Part shown: in pieces, positions 32,041 through 43,302 of the stretch
Position numbering within the stretch: the stretch's first letter is position 1
Layout of the letters: each line of letters opens with the position of its first letter
From: Lactarius indigo
Lineage: Eukaryota; Basidiomycota; Agaricomycetes; Russulales; Russulaceae
Reading direction: 5' to 3'
NCBI GenBank assembly: GCA_025766275.1
Contig: JAFKAC010000008.1
Coordinates: forward strand, 186,001 to 250,000
Length of the DNA: 64,000 bases
Program-made: the position numbers and the translations under genes
The notes under the pieces: model-generated
Seen by the model: the letters and a program-made list of their open reading frames with translations, nothing else
Databases searched by the model: none
Told to the model about the DNA's origin: nothing

Positions 32041-33234
32041 AGCCGGACCACGAGAGATAGGTGATACTTTCAAAAGCGAGTACTTCCACTCTTATACACT
32101 AGCAATTCATAACGGCACACGGGGCTGTCATTCACCAAATTTTTCAGATGCTCAGTCTGGCTTTGTACACATGCTCAAACGGAAGGTCGTGAATTGACGG
32201 AAAAACCAAGATGAGAACGTCGGAAAGACGTAGTTCGAAGAATTTATTAGGCCCTCGTTCGATGCGGTGTAACTGTGTAAATGGGAATCAATAAATCAAA
32301 CCTCACACTTACCAACTCGCGTGCTCGTGCTCAAAACGTCTTCATTTGTAGCGAAATGGTGGAGCCGAATATGTGGAGGACGAATCCCTGCACTCCTCGA
32401 CTGTCTGATCCTCGCGCATGGGTGTTTCGATGGAACCATGCCAGTGTGAGGACATTCCCACTTGCATCGTGGCATGGAGAGGTAACCCGATCTACCCCTT
32501 TTGTGTGTGAGATATGTCCTCTGACGCGGCCTGTTCACCCCCCTTTGAGTGCGTGAAATGTGCCCCTACAATGGCGCAGGGGACGAGTGTAGGGTTCTTG
32601 ACAATCTTCGCAGCAGTAGAACGGTGGTGGGAAAGTGTTGTCGGCTTCTTACACTATCGTCGCAAAAATTATCGTCGAGGTGGTCATAGCTACGGCAGCA
32701 GTGCATGATTCGTAAAAGAGGCTCTGATTCATTAGCGCGGGGTATCCTCAGTGTGAATGCGACAGTTCATGAGTCGGTGCGGTTCGTGGCTCGGAACAGG
32801 TACGTGAATGGGTCGTCCATGTCAACATTGCCTAGAGAGGGTAGAGGCGCATACAATCGGACTGAGAGCAAAAGTTTTTCATAATGAAGGCAAAGATGAA
32901 CGATGAAGTTCATCCACGTCAGAGAGCGAGACCTTTTCGTCACCATGCAGAGGGGAAGGAGGGTGGCTCATTGGGGGCCTAGAAAAGTAGTAGGCGGGGG
33001 AACCAAGCGCGAAGCCCCATTTTATCACCATGCCAAGGCAAGCGATGACAATTCAGGGCGCTGTGAGAGAACCTCACAATCAGTGTTATGCGTTCAACAA
33101 GATCCAAAGTTTTTAAATGAAAGATACTGACTGTTTGTAGACCTTCACAGAGGCGTGAATCACCGTCACGTGATCGACGCGTCCTGAACACAACGCGCGA
33201 CGCCCAACTCGACCGTCGAACTACGTCGGGCAAA
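32041..33234. other. 1.2 kb without a recognisable gene
   Basis: Short open frames on both strands lack family resemblance. It is the upstream region of the kinesin gene and the downstream region of the hypothetical gene. An AAAATTATCG-rich stretch near 32665 and GATTCATTAG near 32730 are unremarkable. Confidence 0.4.
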
Positions 33235-35628
33235 ATGCCGGCCTCGTTCTCCTCGTCGCTCCCCTCCATAACGTCTCTCAAACGCAAAGTCCCCAGCGAC
33301 GATGAACATGATTCCGCACATCCGTCCAAACTCCCTACCATTGCCGAAGCAGGCAGCGGGCGACCTACACGGCCTCTAAGACAAAACATGGCTGCTATGA
33401 ACGTTGGTACTACCCGCGGATTGGGGTTTGGGCCGCCACCCCTAACCAAGCCATGCCCACCCGCACTGTCTGGCCCTCCACCAACTTCCATCACTACGCG
33501 ACCTACTCGTGCAACTAGCGCTCCACCTAAATCAGCTGCTCCTAGACATGTTTCTCAGCCGACGGCCGCTCCTCGAGCTGCTGGGGCACGAACACTATCT
33601 GGACCACACAAATCGACCACTTTTACCATGGGCAACTTCCGCTTTCAGCCATTCCAGGGCCAAGCGCAACAACACGCTGTGAACCTGCGGATGGTTGACA
33701 ACGCGAGGATAAGTGCAGAGATGGACGCTGAGCGAACAAAGCTCGCATCGCTGCAAGAAGAACAACTCTCCCTCACGCGGCACCTCTCCTCCGCGCGCAC
33801 GCAAGAGCTCAATCATAGGCGAGAGTTGATACCACAAACCGACGAGCTCGAGGCCCTGCGCAAATGGCACGCACGGGAGCTCCTCGAGCTCGAAGGGGAG
33901 GCCCGCCGGCGCGAACGCGAACTCCATGACGTCAGCGCCGATCTCGCTACCACGCGCGAGGACCTTGAGCGCGAGCGCAGCGCTTCTGCGTCGCTCAAGG
34001 AAACCCTCGCACAGCAAAGCGTTGCGCAGATCTCGCTGCAGGGAGAGAATTCCACTTTGCAGGCACAGCTCGCCGCGCTTCGCACGGCCAATGACGGGAC
34101 CGCTGGGACCGTTTCGTCGCTGCGGGTTGACCTCGAAGCGGCGCAGCGCAGGATCGATGAACTCGAGGCAGAAGCGCGCGAGGCGGAGATGGTGCGCAGA
34201 CGGCTGCACAATATGGTGCAGGAACTCAAGGGCAATATCCGTGTCTTCGCGCGTGTGCGACCGCTGTTGACGTCAGACCTCTCGTGTCCGAATGATCAGA
34301 AGGAGCGGAAGGAAGCGTTGGCAAATATGTGGTTCCCAGATAGGGACCATCACGAGATCGTGCTCAACTCCACGAGTGAGAGCGCAACGGGCCAGGAACG
34401 GAAAGAGACTTGGAACTTCAGCTTCGATCGGGTAATGCCCCCTGCGATTTGCTTCGAAGCGTAATGCTAAGATTTCGCAGGTATTTGAACCCCAATGCAC
34501 GCAAGAGGAAGTTTTCGAGGAGATATCACAACTTGCACAAAGCTGCACGGATGGTTATAATGTCTGTATTTTCGCATATGGCCAGACGGGCTCTGGCAAA
34601 TCCTTCACGATGGAAGGAGGCTCGGTGAGTGCCCTCCACGCGTCAAGCCATAACGCTGATCGTCGCACAGACAAACGAAACGGTGGGTATGATACCCCGT
34701 GCTGTGGACCAAGTTTTCCAAGTCACCGAAGAGCTGAAGAGCAAAGGATGGGAATATACTCTCGAGGGCCAATTCCTGGAAATCGTATGTAGTCCCCGTT
34801 TCCATCTCTGTTCCGAGGATCTCACAGCGCGACGCCAGTACAACGAAACCATCAATGACCTTCTCGGGAAAGGCGAGTTCGACAAGAAGAAGCACGAGAT
34901 CAAACACGAGAAAGGCTCTACCCGCGTCACCGACGTCGTGGTGCAACAACTCCGCTCACCCGCTCAAGTTCGTTCTCTTCTTGCACTGGCAAATTCGCGG
35001 CGCACGGTTGCGGCGACGCTCATGAACGAGCGCTCGTCGCGCTCGCACTCGGTGTTCACGCTGCGCATCCGCGGCACCAACACGCATACCGGACAGGCGT
35101 GCGAGGGCGCACTGAACCTGGTCGACCTCGCCGGAAGCGAGCGGTTGAATGCGAGCGGCGCCGGCAAAGACAAGAACAGGCTGCGGGAGACGCAGAATAT
35201 CAACAAGAGCCTGAGTGCGCTGGGTGATGTCATTGCCGCTCTGGGAGAGAAGAGCGAAAAGAGCGACAAGCACATACCGTATCGGAATTCAAAGGTAAAC
35301 GAAATGCTGTTTGTCGCGTAGGATGGGACGCTGACGCTTAACTTACGCGCAGCTGACATATCTGTTGCAAAACTCGTTAAGTGGGAATTCCAAGACATTG
35401 GTGAGTGGGATTGCATGGTCGAAGGGTACGGCGGACGCTAATGTCTGCATAGATGTTCTTAAATCTCTCGCCCTTGGCGGCTCACCTCAACGAGTCGCTT
35501 TGCTCACTGCGTTTTGCTACCAAGGCGAGCACTTTAATTGTCAATGAAGATCACGCTAATAGTCTGCCAATCAGGTCAACAATACACATGTGGGGACCGC
35601 CAAGAAACAAGTCAAGAGTACTTCGTGA
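33235..35628 (+). CDS. KAR3: Kinesin-14 C-terminal motor (KAR3/HSET type)
   Basis: Minus-end-directed microtubule motor of spindle and nuclear fusion. The N-terminal ~150 residues are basic and Ser/Pro-rich; about residues 150-335 form a coiled coil. Then comes the kinesin-14 neck and motor start ([18 protein letters not shown]). Motor motifs are [18 protein letters not shown] (P-loop), [11 protein letters not shown] (switch I), [10 protein letters not shown] (switch II) and LTYLLQNSL, ending [17 protein letters not shown]. Introns follow FDRV, MEGGS, GQFLEI and YRNSK, with more near the end. The last intron, 35525-35574, has a GC donor (AAG|GCGAGC..CAG) and must be removed to give the conserved ATKVNNT. 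The stop is at 35626-35628. No lesion was seen. Confidence 0.92.
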
Positions 35629-35900
35629 GCACGATATAAATGTAACCCATATTCGTCGCAGTGGACCTTGTTTTCTATCAACTTAGCATTACATCGCTCT
35701 TGTCTACCACTTCTACCACGCTTTCTAGCTGAGCGAGTCTCGCACTTGTAACTTTGATGACATTCTCTCCCCAGCTTATTCCCCGAAATTATTATCACTA
35801 AGGGCAGAAATCACGAATACCGCATTTATATTATATACAGAAAATAACGATACAGACAAATAGCAAAAGAAAAGTGGCATCCTGCTGACGTCCTCGCTCG
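35629..35900. terminator. Convergent intergenic region, kinesin-14 / APN2
   Basis: About 270 bp between two 3' ends, AT-rich around 35820-35870. It presumably carries both polyadenylation regions. No clear single signal was identified. Confidence 0.35.
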
Positions 35901-38048
35901 TTATGCTTTAGGTCCGGCTTCGGCACTGGAGCGCATCGCCTCGCGCTTAACATCGCTCGCCCATTTGAAGAAATTACACTTGTACTGGTGGTCGACCTCC
36001 TCCCGCAGCCTCTCACCGCGGCCCTTGTCGTACCCAGGTCCGACCGGCCGCGCACAGAGATAGAACGCCTTGCCTTTATTCGGACCGGGCTTGTTCACGC
36101 GAAACTCCTTTGCCGGTTCGCCGTGGACCGTACAGAGCGGTGGCGGAACGGGCGTGAAGAGCTCAGACCAGGACGCCGCGCGTTTCGTAGTCCTCTCTTT
36201 CTTCTTGCTGCCTGGGCTAGCGGTGTTGGAGGGAGGGCGTATCTCCGACGTGATGGTGGGCAACGGCGCCTCCGAGAACTCTTCTTCGTCCTCGCGGAGG
36301 TCGACGATCTCGGGCGGAGCAGCAGAAAGCCGAGGCGCTTTTGAAGCAGTGGCGGAGGTGGTGGACGATGGCTGGCCGAAGAAGGACGAGAGCTTCGATT
36401 GCCCCTTTCTGAGCTTTTTCGGTTTCGATGTTTCCGCAACGGCGGAATTGTCCGCGCGTGGACGCTTGCGCGACAGGTGAGACAGCGGTCGTGGTGGCTT
36501 TGTCGAAGTTTGGCTGGAGGTCGGCGGGGTTAGAGACGGCGGTGATGGTGAGGGCTCAATAGTTGGCTGAGTTGACGAGGACGCTTGCGGGACGTGTGAT
36601 ACAGAAGGTGGTCCTATTACAAGTTGTGCGTCCAGCACGTCCAGGAGATCGGAGGCGGTCGTTGGTACAGATCGCGCAGTCGCCAGTGCAGGCACGGGCA
36701 GAGCACTCGTCTCCGCGCCGCGCTTGGTGAAGAAGCTCGACACGAGCGTCTGTTTGCCCTGAAACTCAGGCCAAAACTTGGCCGCGAGCCTTGGCGGCTC
36801 GCGCTTCGCAGCGTCCTCGCGCATGTACATCAGATCGCGCAGGACGAGCTTTTCGCCGGCGTCGGTGGTAATCTCGTCGTGGAAATCGACGAACACGGGA
36901 CAGTGGTCCGAACCCTTGATGGACGGCTGAATGTCGCCGGCCTTGATCCAAGGGAGTAAACCTGGCGTGACGAGCACATAGTCGATACGCGTGCCGTAGT
37001 TCGTTTCGCGCGCGCTGATCTTCGTGTTCCAGCCTGTGTGTGTGCGTGTGTTATTTCAAAGACCATCGTCCACTCGGGGAATGGGAGGGGGGGAAACGTA
37101 CAGGTATACATCCCCTTGCGGTCCGGCCAAAACTGTCGTAGCACATCGACCAGGGGCCCGCGCGGTGTGAGCCAGTCGCGCATCCACGCTCGCGCCGGGT
37201 GGTCCCAGAATGTAGAGGCGTTGCTAGGGAGGTGCCCATCGCAATGGTCGATTGGAGCCGCGCACACGTTGAGGTCGCCGACGACGACTACTTCTCGCCC
37301 TTCTGCTATTAGACCCTTCACGCGCTCCTGGAGCATCAAATGGTAGTTCATCTTGTACGGAAATCGCGCGTCGGATCCCTCGTTCGGACAGTAGAGATTG
37401 ATCAATACGAACAGGCCAAAGTCGAGCACGAGCGCGCGACCCTCGAGATCGAGCGAGAGGAGGTCGTGTGGTGTCTGTTCGTCCTCGTCGGGCACGAGCT
37501 CGAGGTCATGAGCGGCTGGATAGGACCTCGAAACACGCTCTTCTGGACTCTGGGGAGGCTTTTGCTGAAGTCGGCCAGACAGACCCTCTTCGGCTTTGAG
37601 AGGGGTCGCGGTATGCAAGTCAGTATAGACCGCGACGCCGCTGTAACCTCCTTTTGAGTCTGGGAATGAGAAGAACGAATCGAAAGAGTCCAGGAGAGCG
37701 ACGTCACGGCCAATGGCTGCGCGACTGCTCTTCATCTCTGAACGACACGGCGGGGGGTGAACACGCGCATAGACAAGATAGGATAGTATCTGCACCTTGA
37801 AAACATATTATGTCTGCTTGAAGCTCCTTTAAAATGGCATCCCAGTTCTTGAAAGCGTTCCATCTGCACGGCATGAAGAAACATTGGTTATCGAAGGTGT
37901 GGGTAGTACACTCACGGGTGATACTGAGGTATTGTTCGAACACCGTTCTAGTCCAGGACGCGTCAGAGCTTGTGCAAGCGGTGTATCTTGTAAGCGGAGG
38001 GCGAGCGAGAACGGAGACACGCACTAGATTCCAGGACAATATTCGCAT
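35901..38048 (-). CDS. APN2: AP endonuclease 2 (APN2/APE2)
   Basis: Class II AP endonuclease / 3'-phosphodiesterase of base excision repair, exonuclease III fold. The start MRILSWNL|NGVRTIPQYHPWN spans a first intron. ICFQ|EMK carries the metal-binding Glu after a second; VVVGDLNVC, TRIDYVLV and SDHCPVFVDF are the remaining catalytic blocks. Beyond the nuclease domain lie two PCNA-type motifs, QTLVSSFF (36729-36752) and QSKLSSFF (36378-36401), separated by a Ser/Pro/Thr-rich linker. The C-terminal Zf-GRF domain (CTVHGEPAKEFRVNKPGPNKG..FYLCARP..CNFFKWA) ends at 35901. All junctions I checked are in phase. It is divergent from BUD20 with 148 bp between starts. Confidence 0.93.
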
Positions 38049-38196
38049 GCGTTTTAGAGGATGGGTACGCGGATATCACGTCAGGCGTTGCAAATTGTCG
38101 TCAGACATCGTGAGACTCTCACGATGCGTTAAATTTCGCCACGACCGCGCGGCAATCCAAGCTGCCCTCTCGCCCCTCTTACACAAAACTAGTGAC
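38049..38196. promoter_or_regulatory. Bidirectional promoter, APN2 / BUD20
   Basis: 148 bp between divergent start codons. It contains CACGATGCG and CGACCGCGCGGC-type GC-rich stretches but nothing I can assign. Sharing is inferred from spacing. Confidence 0.45.
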
Positions 38197-38749
38197 ATGG
38201 GCCGCCTCCGCAGGTCACGAACACATAAAGCACAACGAGATGTTCATCGCGCTAGTCGTACAAGAGTGAGTTCTGCTTTCCTGATACCATACATCCATCT
38301 GATGAACACTTTATGATTTGCTTTGTAGGCACGCACAAAGGATCTAGATCAAATACAGCTTATCGACTTAGACCCGAAGGTCTGTCGTATATATCCAACT
38401 CTGAGCATTTCTGACGTGAACTCCTTTATAGAATCGGGCGAAACTGGAGGCGCAGCAATTGGATTACGAAAAACCGGGTCTTGCACAACATTATTGTGTG
38501 GAATGTGCAAAGTACGCATCCAATCTTATGTGCCATTTCTTACCACTGAATGAAGGACACGCATCTTCTAGATACTACGAGACAGATTCTGCGCTACAGT
38601 CGCATTGGAAGAGCAAAGTCCATAAACGACGATGCAAAATCCTCAAAGAGCCAGCCTATACGATTGAAGAATCGGAGCTAGCGGCTGGGTTGGGTAGGGA
38701 CGATAGACGTGCAGTGGCAACTACCTCCGACACTGCCATGTCGCAATGA
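38197..38749 (+). CDS. BUD20: BUD20 family zinc-finger pre-60S export factor
   Basis: A small C2H2 zinc-finger shuttling factor that travels with pre-60S subunits to the cytoplasm. The product begins MGRLRRSRTHKAQRDVHRA, then RTR|ARTKDLDQIQLIDLDPK|NRAKLEAQ across two GT..AG introns, then KPGLAQHYCVECAK|YYETDSALQSHWKSKVHKRR. The third intron starts GTACGC near 38512 and ends CTTCTAG near 38573. The C2H2 finger is Cys-x2-Cys with His-x5-His (HYCVEC..HWKSKVH). The Arg/Lys-rich N-terminus and KEPAYTIEESELAAGLGRD tail are typical. Without removing the third intron the finger would be split by about 20 extra residues. Confidence 0.92.
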
Positions 38750-38972
38750 AAGTGAAGTACTCTATAGGGAAGGACGTTCCTTGTTGTACGCTGTAGCATA
38801 GCATCCATTACACTACGGCACTCGGTAGATCCGGGACGTCAAGCGCTGGCATCTGTACTTTCTACGCTGATCGCTCAGACAAAGGATCAAGTATTCACGC
38901 GGTGGTGTCCATGCTGATCATGGTGCATATCATTGCAATAAGCGGTGTGATAATGTGACAAGTGTACAGTAT

Positions 38973-39613
38973 TCAGATATTCGAGGGATACAGCATCTAC
39001 AGAACGTGAGCATAGAGGATTAAGGTAGATCAGCAGAAGACGTACGACGCGGACGCTCGCGCCAAATGCGTGTGGAGGCAAGTTGGATCTGAATTTTGAC
39101 TTGACAACACCGTTGTTGCCGTGGGAGCGTGTTACACGTCTGCGCGCGATCAATGAATAATCAGTCGGCATGAGAAGGCACAAAGAACTTACCCCCAAAT
39201 GACGCGAACCTTTGACCCTGCGATTTCCCGCTTGGCACGGTATACATAGGCCACACGCTGCACGAACAAAATAGGGTCAACGAAATGGGATCGAGCGTAG
39301 GATATGAAAGGAGGTGCGAACCTTTCCGAGGTAGAACTGGGCATCCTCCTTGTTCGCGACACCCTCGATCTGAAGGAGAGAGGTGGTGGGGTGGGTGTTG
39401 CGTTTCCCGCGCTTATGACCGAGTACGCGCCCTTTGCTGTAGAGTCTGTGAACGAGTATCAGCTCTCGTGCTAACCTTCTGCAAGGAGTCGAAGGAGAAG
39501 GCCAGACGTCATCGCGACCCAGCAAAGACCATCCACCACTTCCTACACGACATCCACCATGCTGGACAGCAAGAACAGAATTAACAGAGATGTACATACC
39601 GTGTCGATCCCAT
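38973..39613 (-). CDS. RPL33: 60S ribosomal protein eL33 (L35A)
   Basis: A structural protein of the large ribosomal subunit. Five exons (39613-39600, 39445-39322, 39257-39193, 39139-39046, 38996-38973) sum to 321 nt and 106 residues, the family length. Family stretches are [75 protein letters not shown] and the terminal MLYPSNI. The first intron (39446-39599, 154 bp) is the longest and follows only 14 coding bases, as in many fungal ribosomal protein genes. All junctions are GT..AG and in phase. Confidence 0.96.
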
Positions 39614-40024
39614 TTTATGTCTTGAAGGTCGTCCGCTGGCTATCGTCTAAGTATGTCGGATGTCTGGTCGGCGAGTGCTTGTGATTCCAGTTTCGGTCAC
39701 GAGTCACAGAAAATGTAACGCATCACGCTGTCACGGGTATATGCTGGTGAGAGACGCAGATGCGGTTTCTTTGCCATTGACGCAGACATTTCGTCTGCAC
39801 TCGACGACCGCGAATTATTCGGTGTGTTCGAGTAACGGAGCAATGGCAGAATGAACTCTTCCTGAAATCGTCTATGTGGGAGCTTGGCTTCTCTGTACAT
39901 TAATACACCCTCAGCCCAAAATCCCCTTGTCAAGGAAATACACTTTATTTTTTTTGTTCTTCCATCTCGGCTATCTCCCCATTCAAAAAGCGACAGCAGC
40001 GTTGAAAAACAGCTCACCAGCGAC
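39614..40024. promoter_or_regulatory. Divergent upstream region, RPL33 / ARG7
   Basis: 411 bp between divergent starts. GAGTCA at 39701-39706 (TGACTC on the other strand) matches the core of the Gcn4/CPC1 general amino-acid control site. That would suit an arginine gene, but a 6-base match is weak. A T-rich run (39945-39960) lies about 70 bp before the ARG7 start. Confidence 0.35.
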
Positions 40025-41592
40025 ATGTCATCGACCCCAGCCTGGAAGCGACTCGTCTCAACAACATCAACATTCACCGCCAAAACCGCCTCGTCTAAAG
40101 CACACCTACACAAGCCCATCCCCGATGACCTGTTCCCTCGTGGCTACGTGCTAGGCGGCGTGCACAGCGGTGTAAAAAAGAACGCGTCCGTCCTCGACCT
40201 CGCCGTCCTCCTCTCGACATCCTCGCGCCCAACCGCAGCCGCAGCGAGTTTCACCCGGAACGCCTTCCAAGCTGCCCCCGTCCAAGTCTCCAAAGACGTC
40301 CTCAAGCAGACCGCAGGGCGCGCGCGGGGCCTCGTCGTCAACAGCGGCTGCGCGAACGCCGTCACGGGCAAACAGGGTCTCGCCGACGCATGGGCGATGT
40401 CCCGCGCCACTGACGCCCTCCTATCCCCATCCCCATCCCCATCCCCATCTTCAGAAACGCTCGTCATGTCCACAGGCGTCATCGGCCAGACCCTCCCCAT
40501 CTCCAAGATCCTCACCGCGCTCCAGCCCCACGCCGCACTCGCGCAGACGCTCGCGTCCGGCTTCTCCGCGTGGGAGGCGGCCGCACGTGCGTTCATGACG
40601 ACGGACACGTTCCCGAAGCTGCGCGCGCGCGTGCGTTATCGCTCGGCGATGGACGCACGTGCCGTATCGCGGGCATCGACAAGGGCGCAGGGATGATACA
40701 TCCGGACATGGCTGGCCCCACGCCGGCGGCGCCACACGCGACGCTGCTCGGGTGCATCGCGACGGATGCGCCAGTCACGCCTGCGGCGCTGCAGGCGGCG
40801 CTCGACTATGCCGTGCAGCGCTCGTTCAACGCGATCAGCGTCGATGGGGACATGTCGACGAACGACACGGTCGTGCTGTTTGCGAATGGCGCTGCGGAGG
40901 ATGTTGCTGCTGGAAGGGGTGAGATCGACGAGATACGCGATCAGGCGGCGTTTGTCCGGTTCCGCGACGGATTGACGGAGTTCATGCAGGAGCTCGCGCA
41001 GCTCGTCGTGCGGGACGGCGAGGGCGCGACCAAGTTTGTCACGGTTTCGGTCGAGGTGCGTTAGTGGCGAAGGGTGGACCTCCTCAAATTGCTGACATAC
41101 TTTCCAGGGTGCAGCATCATACGAAGATGCACATAAAATCGCGTCGAAGATCTCAACATCAGCGCTGGTCAAGACGGCACTCTACGGCGAAGATGCCAAG
41201 TGAGTGTCATCCCTCCCCCCGTTGCCGCTCGACAACTGATTAGATTGGTCTGTATTAGCTGGGGTCGCGTCTTGGCTGCCACCGGCTCTGTTCCATTGTC
41301 TGCACCGCTCGATCCGAGTCAAGTGAACGTGTCGTTCATCCCCACTGACGGTTCCCCCGTTCTTCCCTTACTCGTGAACGGTGAACCTGAAAATGTTGAC
41401 GAAGTGCGGGCCAAGGAGATTCTCAGTACCGAGGATCTTGAGGTGCGTATCGAGCTTGGCCTGGGTTCAGAGAGCGCAAAGTACTGGACGTGCGACTTCA
41501 GCTACGTGAGTCAACTGACACGACAAGGCGCGTTATTGCTAATATGAGATATGCAGGAATACGTCAGGATCAACGGCGACTATCGGAGTTAA
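40025..41592 (+). CDS. ARG7: Ornithine/glutamate N-acetyltransferase (ArgJ), frame break in a CG run
   Basis: Bifunctional mitochondrial enzyme of the arginine acetyl cycle. The start [17 protein letters not shown] has the look of a targeting peptide. Landmarks: [32 protein letters not shown], then [26 protein letters not shown] residues (here [19 protein letters not shown]), and the self-cleavage site [12 protein letters not shown] whose Thr becomes the nucleophile. Next come [23 protein letters not shown] across an intron, and [11 protein letters not shown] at the C-terminus. At 40620-40631 (GCGCGCGCGCGC) the frame used upstream differs from the one used downstream; one CG unit fewer would restore it. 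No intron with usable ends explains this. It is either a dinucleotide-slippage mutation or a consensus error. (CCCCAT)-type repeats at about 40424-40448 encode Ser-Pro. Confidence 0.88.
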
Positions 41593-41773
41593 GTGAAAGC
41601 AAAGGGGAATCCTGTGAAATACTAAGTAGAGCAAAAAAGAAATGCCGAAAAAAAAGTGGAACCAGATGCATATGAGTGCGCAGTCCAAAGTGATAAATTA
41701 TATATAACAAGGGGGATGATACCGTAGTTTTTGCACCAAAAGTCCCAGCATTTATGTAACGTCGATGAGACCC
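41593..41773. terminator. Convergent 3' region, ARG7 / membrane protein gene
   Basis: About 180 bp, A-rich (41625-41710, with ATATATAAC), between two 3' ends. Polyadenylation region by position only. Confidence 0.35.
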
Positions 41774-43126
41774 TCAAGATAAGTCCAACGAATCGTAGCG
41801 AGATCCCGTACGTTTCGACGAGGTGGCGGCCTGGTCGACCCTACGCACACCCTCAAGTTCGCGCTTATGAGATGCTAAAGCAGCCTGTTGTTGTGTGTCC
41901 CGCTCTCGCTTCGCCTCCTTCAGCGCTTCGCGTTTCTGCGCGTTCTGGCGCTGTTTTTTCGTCTGCGGCTGCGCCGCCGTCGTCGTGGTAGTGGTTCCCG
42001 ACTCTGTCTTGACAGGTCCTATGGTGCACGATTCAGTCGACGAACTTGATGACACAGAAGAAGGAAGACCTACGTCGACGGCTCCTGACGACGCCCCAAC
42101 CACCATCATCCTCGCTCGACGCGTCCCCATCAACCTGCACGCCCTCATAGTCCTCCCATGCGAACCCTTTCGCGGGTTGCTCACCCGGAAGTGGGCGCAC
42201 GGGTGCCACGTGAGGCGGACCGTCCGGTGAGGATGCAACAGACAGCCCCAGTGTGCTCCTAATACAAAGGTCAGACAGACGTCGACGAAACTAAATCGAA
42301 AACCACAACGCACTCATCAAATCCAGACGGCAGCTCGTCCTCAGTCGTGCGTTCCGTAACAGGTGACGAGTTGCCCGTCACAGATGTGGTGACCGCGTCA
42401 CTCGTCGTGGCATCTGCCGCCCCCACCGTGGTCTGCAGCTTGCTCAGTCCGACTTGTGGTGTCACGGCCTTCTTCTTCCGCGCCTCGACACGGGTCCAGC
42501 GCTCATCCTGTGTGTCCGCCATAGCAACGGCAGCAGGCGCGGATGCTTGAGCCTTCTCGGCCTTGCCAGCTGGCGTGGACGTCGCTCCCGCATCCGCGGG
42601 GGTGGAGGAAGGATCGGACGCAGTTTTCTTCCCCTTTTTCTTCCTTGGTTTCTTCACTCCCGCGGACTGCTCGGGCTGCTGTTGTTGTTGCGGCGGCGGC
42701 GGCGGCGGCAGCGCCGACCTTGGCGCGCCAAGTGCGTCACCCGACGTGTCCGCACCTCCAAACGCGCCTGGAACGGCATCATCCCGAGGCCGTGGCGCAG
42801 TTTGCTGTTGTTGCTGCCTCTGTCGCGTCGCGGGCGCAGAGGACTGGTGGCGCAGCCGGCGGCAACGACGCAGCTGAGGAATCGAGGAAATCCAGGTTCT
42901 TAAGCGTGGCGTCGCCAGGGAGCTGCAGTTTGCGGCCGCGCTTTTTCTGCCCATGAAGCACAGCAGAACCCTTGGACAAGCCCAAGAGGCCCACGTTCGC
43001 ATCTGTGTCCGTGTCCGTGCTACCAGCGCGCTGGACGTATTGAATGTAGCCATAACCAAGCACACCTGCGACGGCAACGGCAGCGAGGAGAGGTTCAGCA
43101 GAGATAGTGCTGTTAGCAGATCCCAT
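41774..43126 (-). CDS. Membrane-anchored hypothetical protein, Pro/Lys-rich
   Basis: The start MGSANSTISAEPLLAAVAVAGVLGYGYIQ gives one N-terminal membrane segment (about residues 10-30). A low-complexity region with poly-Pro (PPPPPP), poly-Gln and KKPRKKKGKK blocks follows, then DERWTRVEARKKK. An intron with a GTGCGT donor follows FDE and resumes at STLGLSVASS. Further on are KGFAWEDYEGVQVDGD and DDGGWGVVRSRRR, an intron, then TKKQRQNAQKREALKEAKRE, a charged helix, to the stop at 41774. The last blocks occur in a conserved but uncharacterised fungal family I have seen before; function unknown. Between about 42870 and 42800 the reading frame changes in a CAA/CAG-rich stretch without a convincing intron, so a frame break or a missed junction is possible. 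Confidence 0.6.
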
Positions 43127-43302
43127 GTTACAACGATGAAGAAGAGGTGAGAGAATGAAGAACAAGGACAAGGATGAGATGACGTGGTCCGTTTGAGTCC
43201 AGTTGAGGATAATTTGTAATTACTATATCATAATGCCGAGTGCCGGGGTATCGGATGTGCTCAAACAAATAACCAAACAACGAACAAATAACACACAAAC
43301 AA

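Noticed and set aside
39446..39599. Possible box C/D snoRNA in the long first intron of RPL33
   Set aside because: GATGA- and CTGA-like boxes occur, but without a proper RTGATGA box, terminal stem or recognisable guide; not enough to call.
40424..40448. Ser-Pro microsatellite in ARG7 as a cause of the frame break
   Set aside because: The frame is unchanged across it; the break lies about 180 bp further on, in the CG run.
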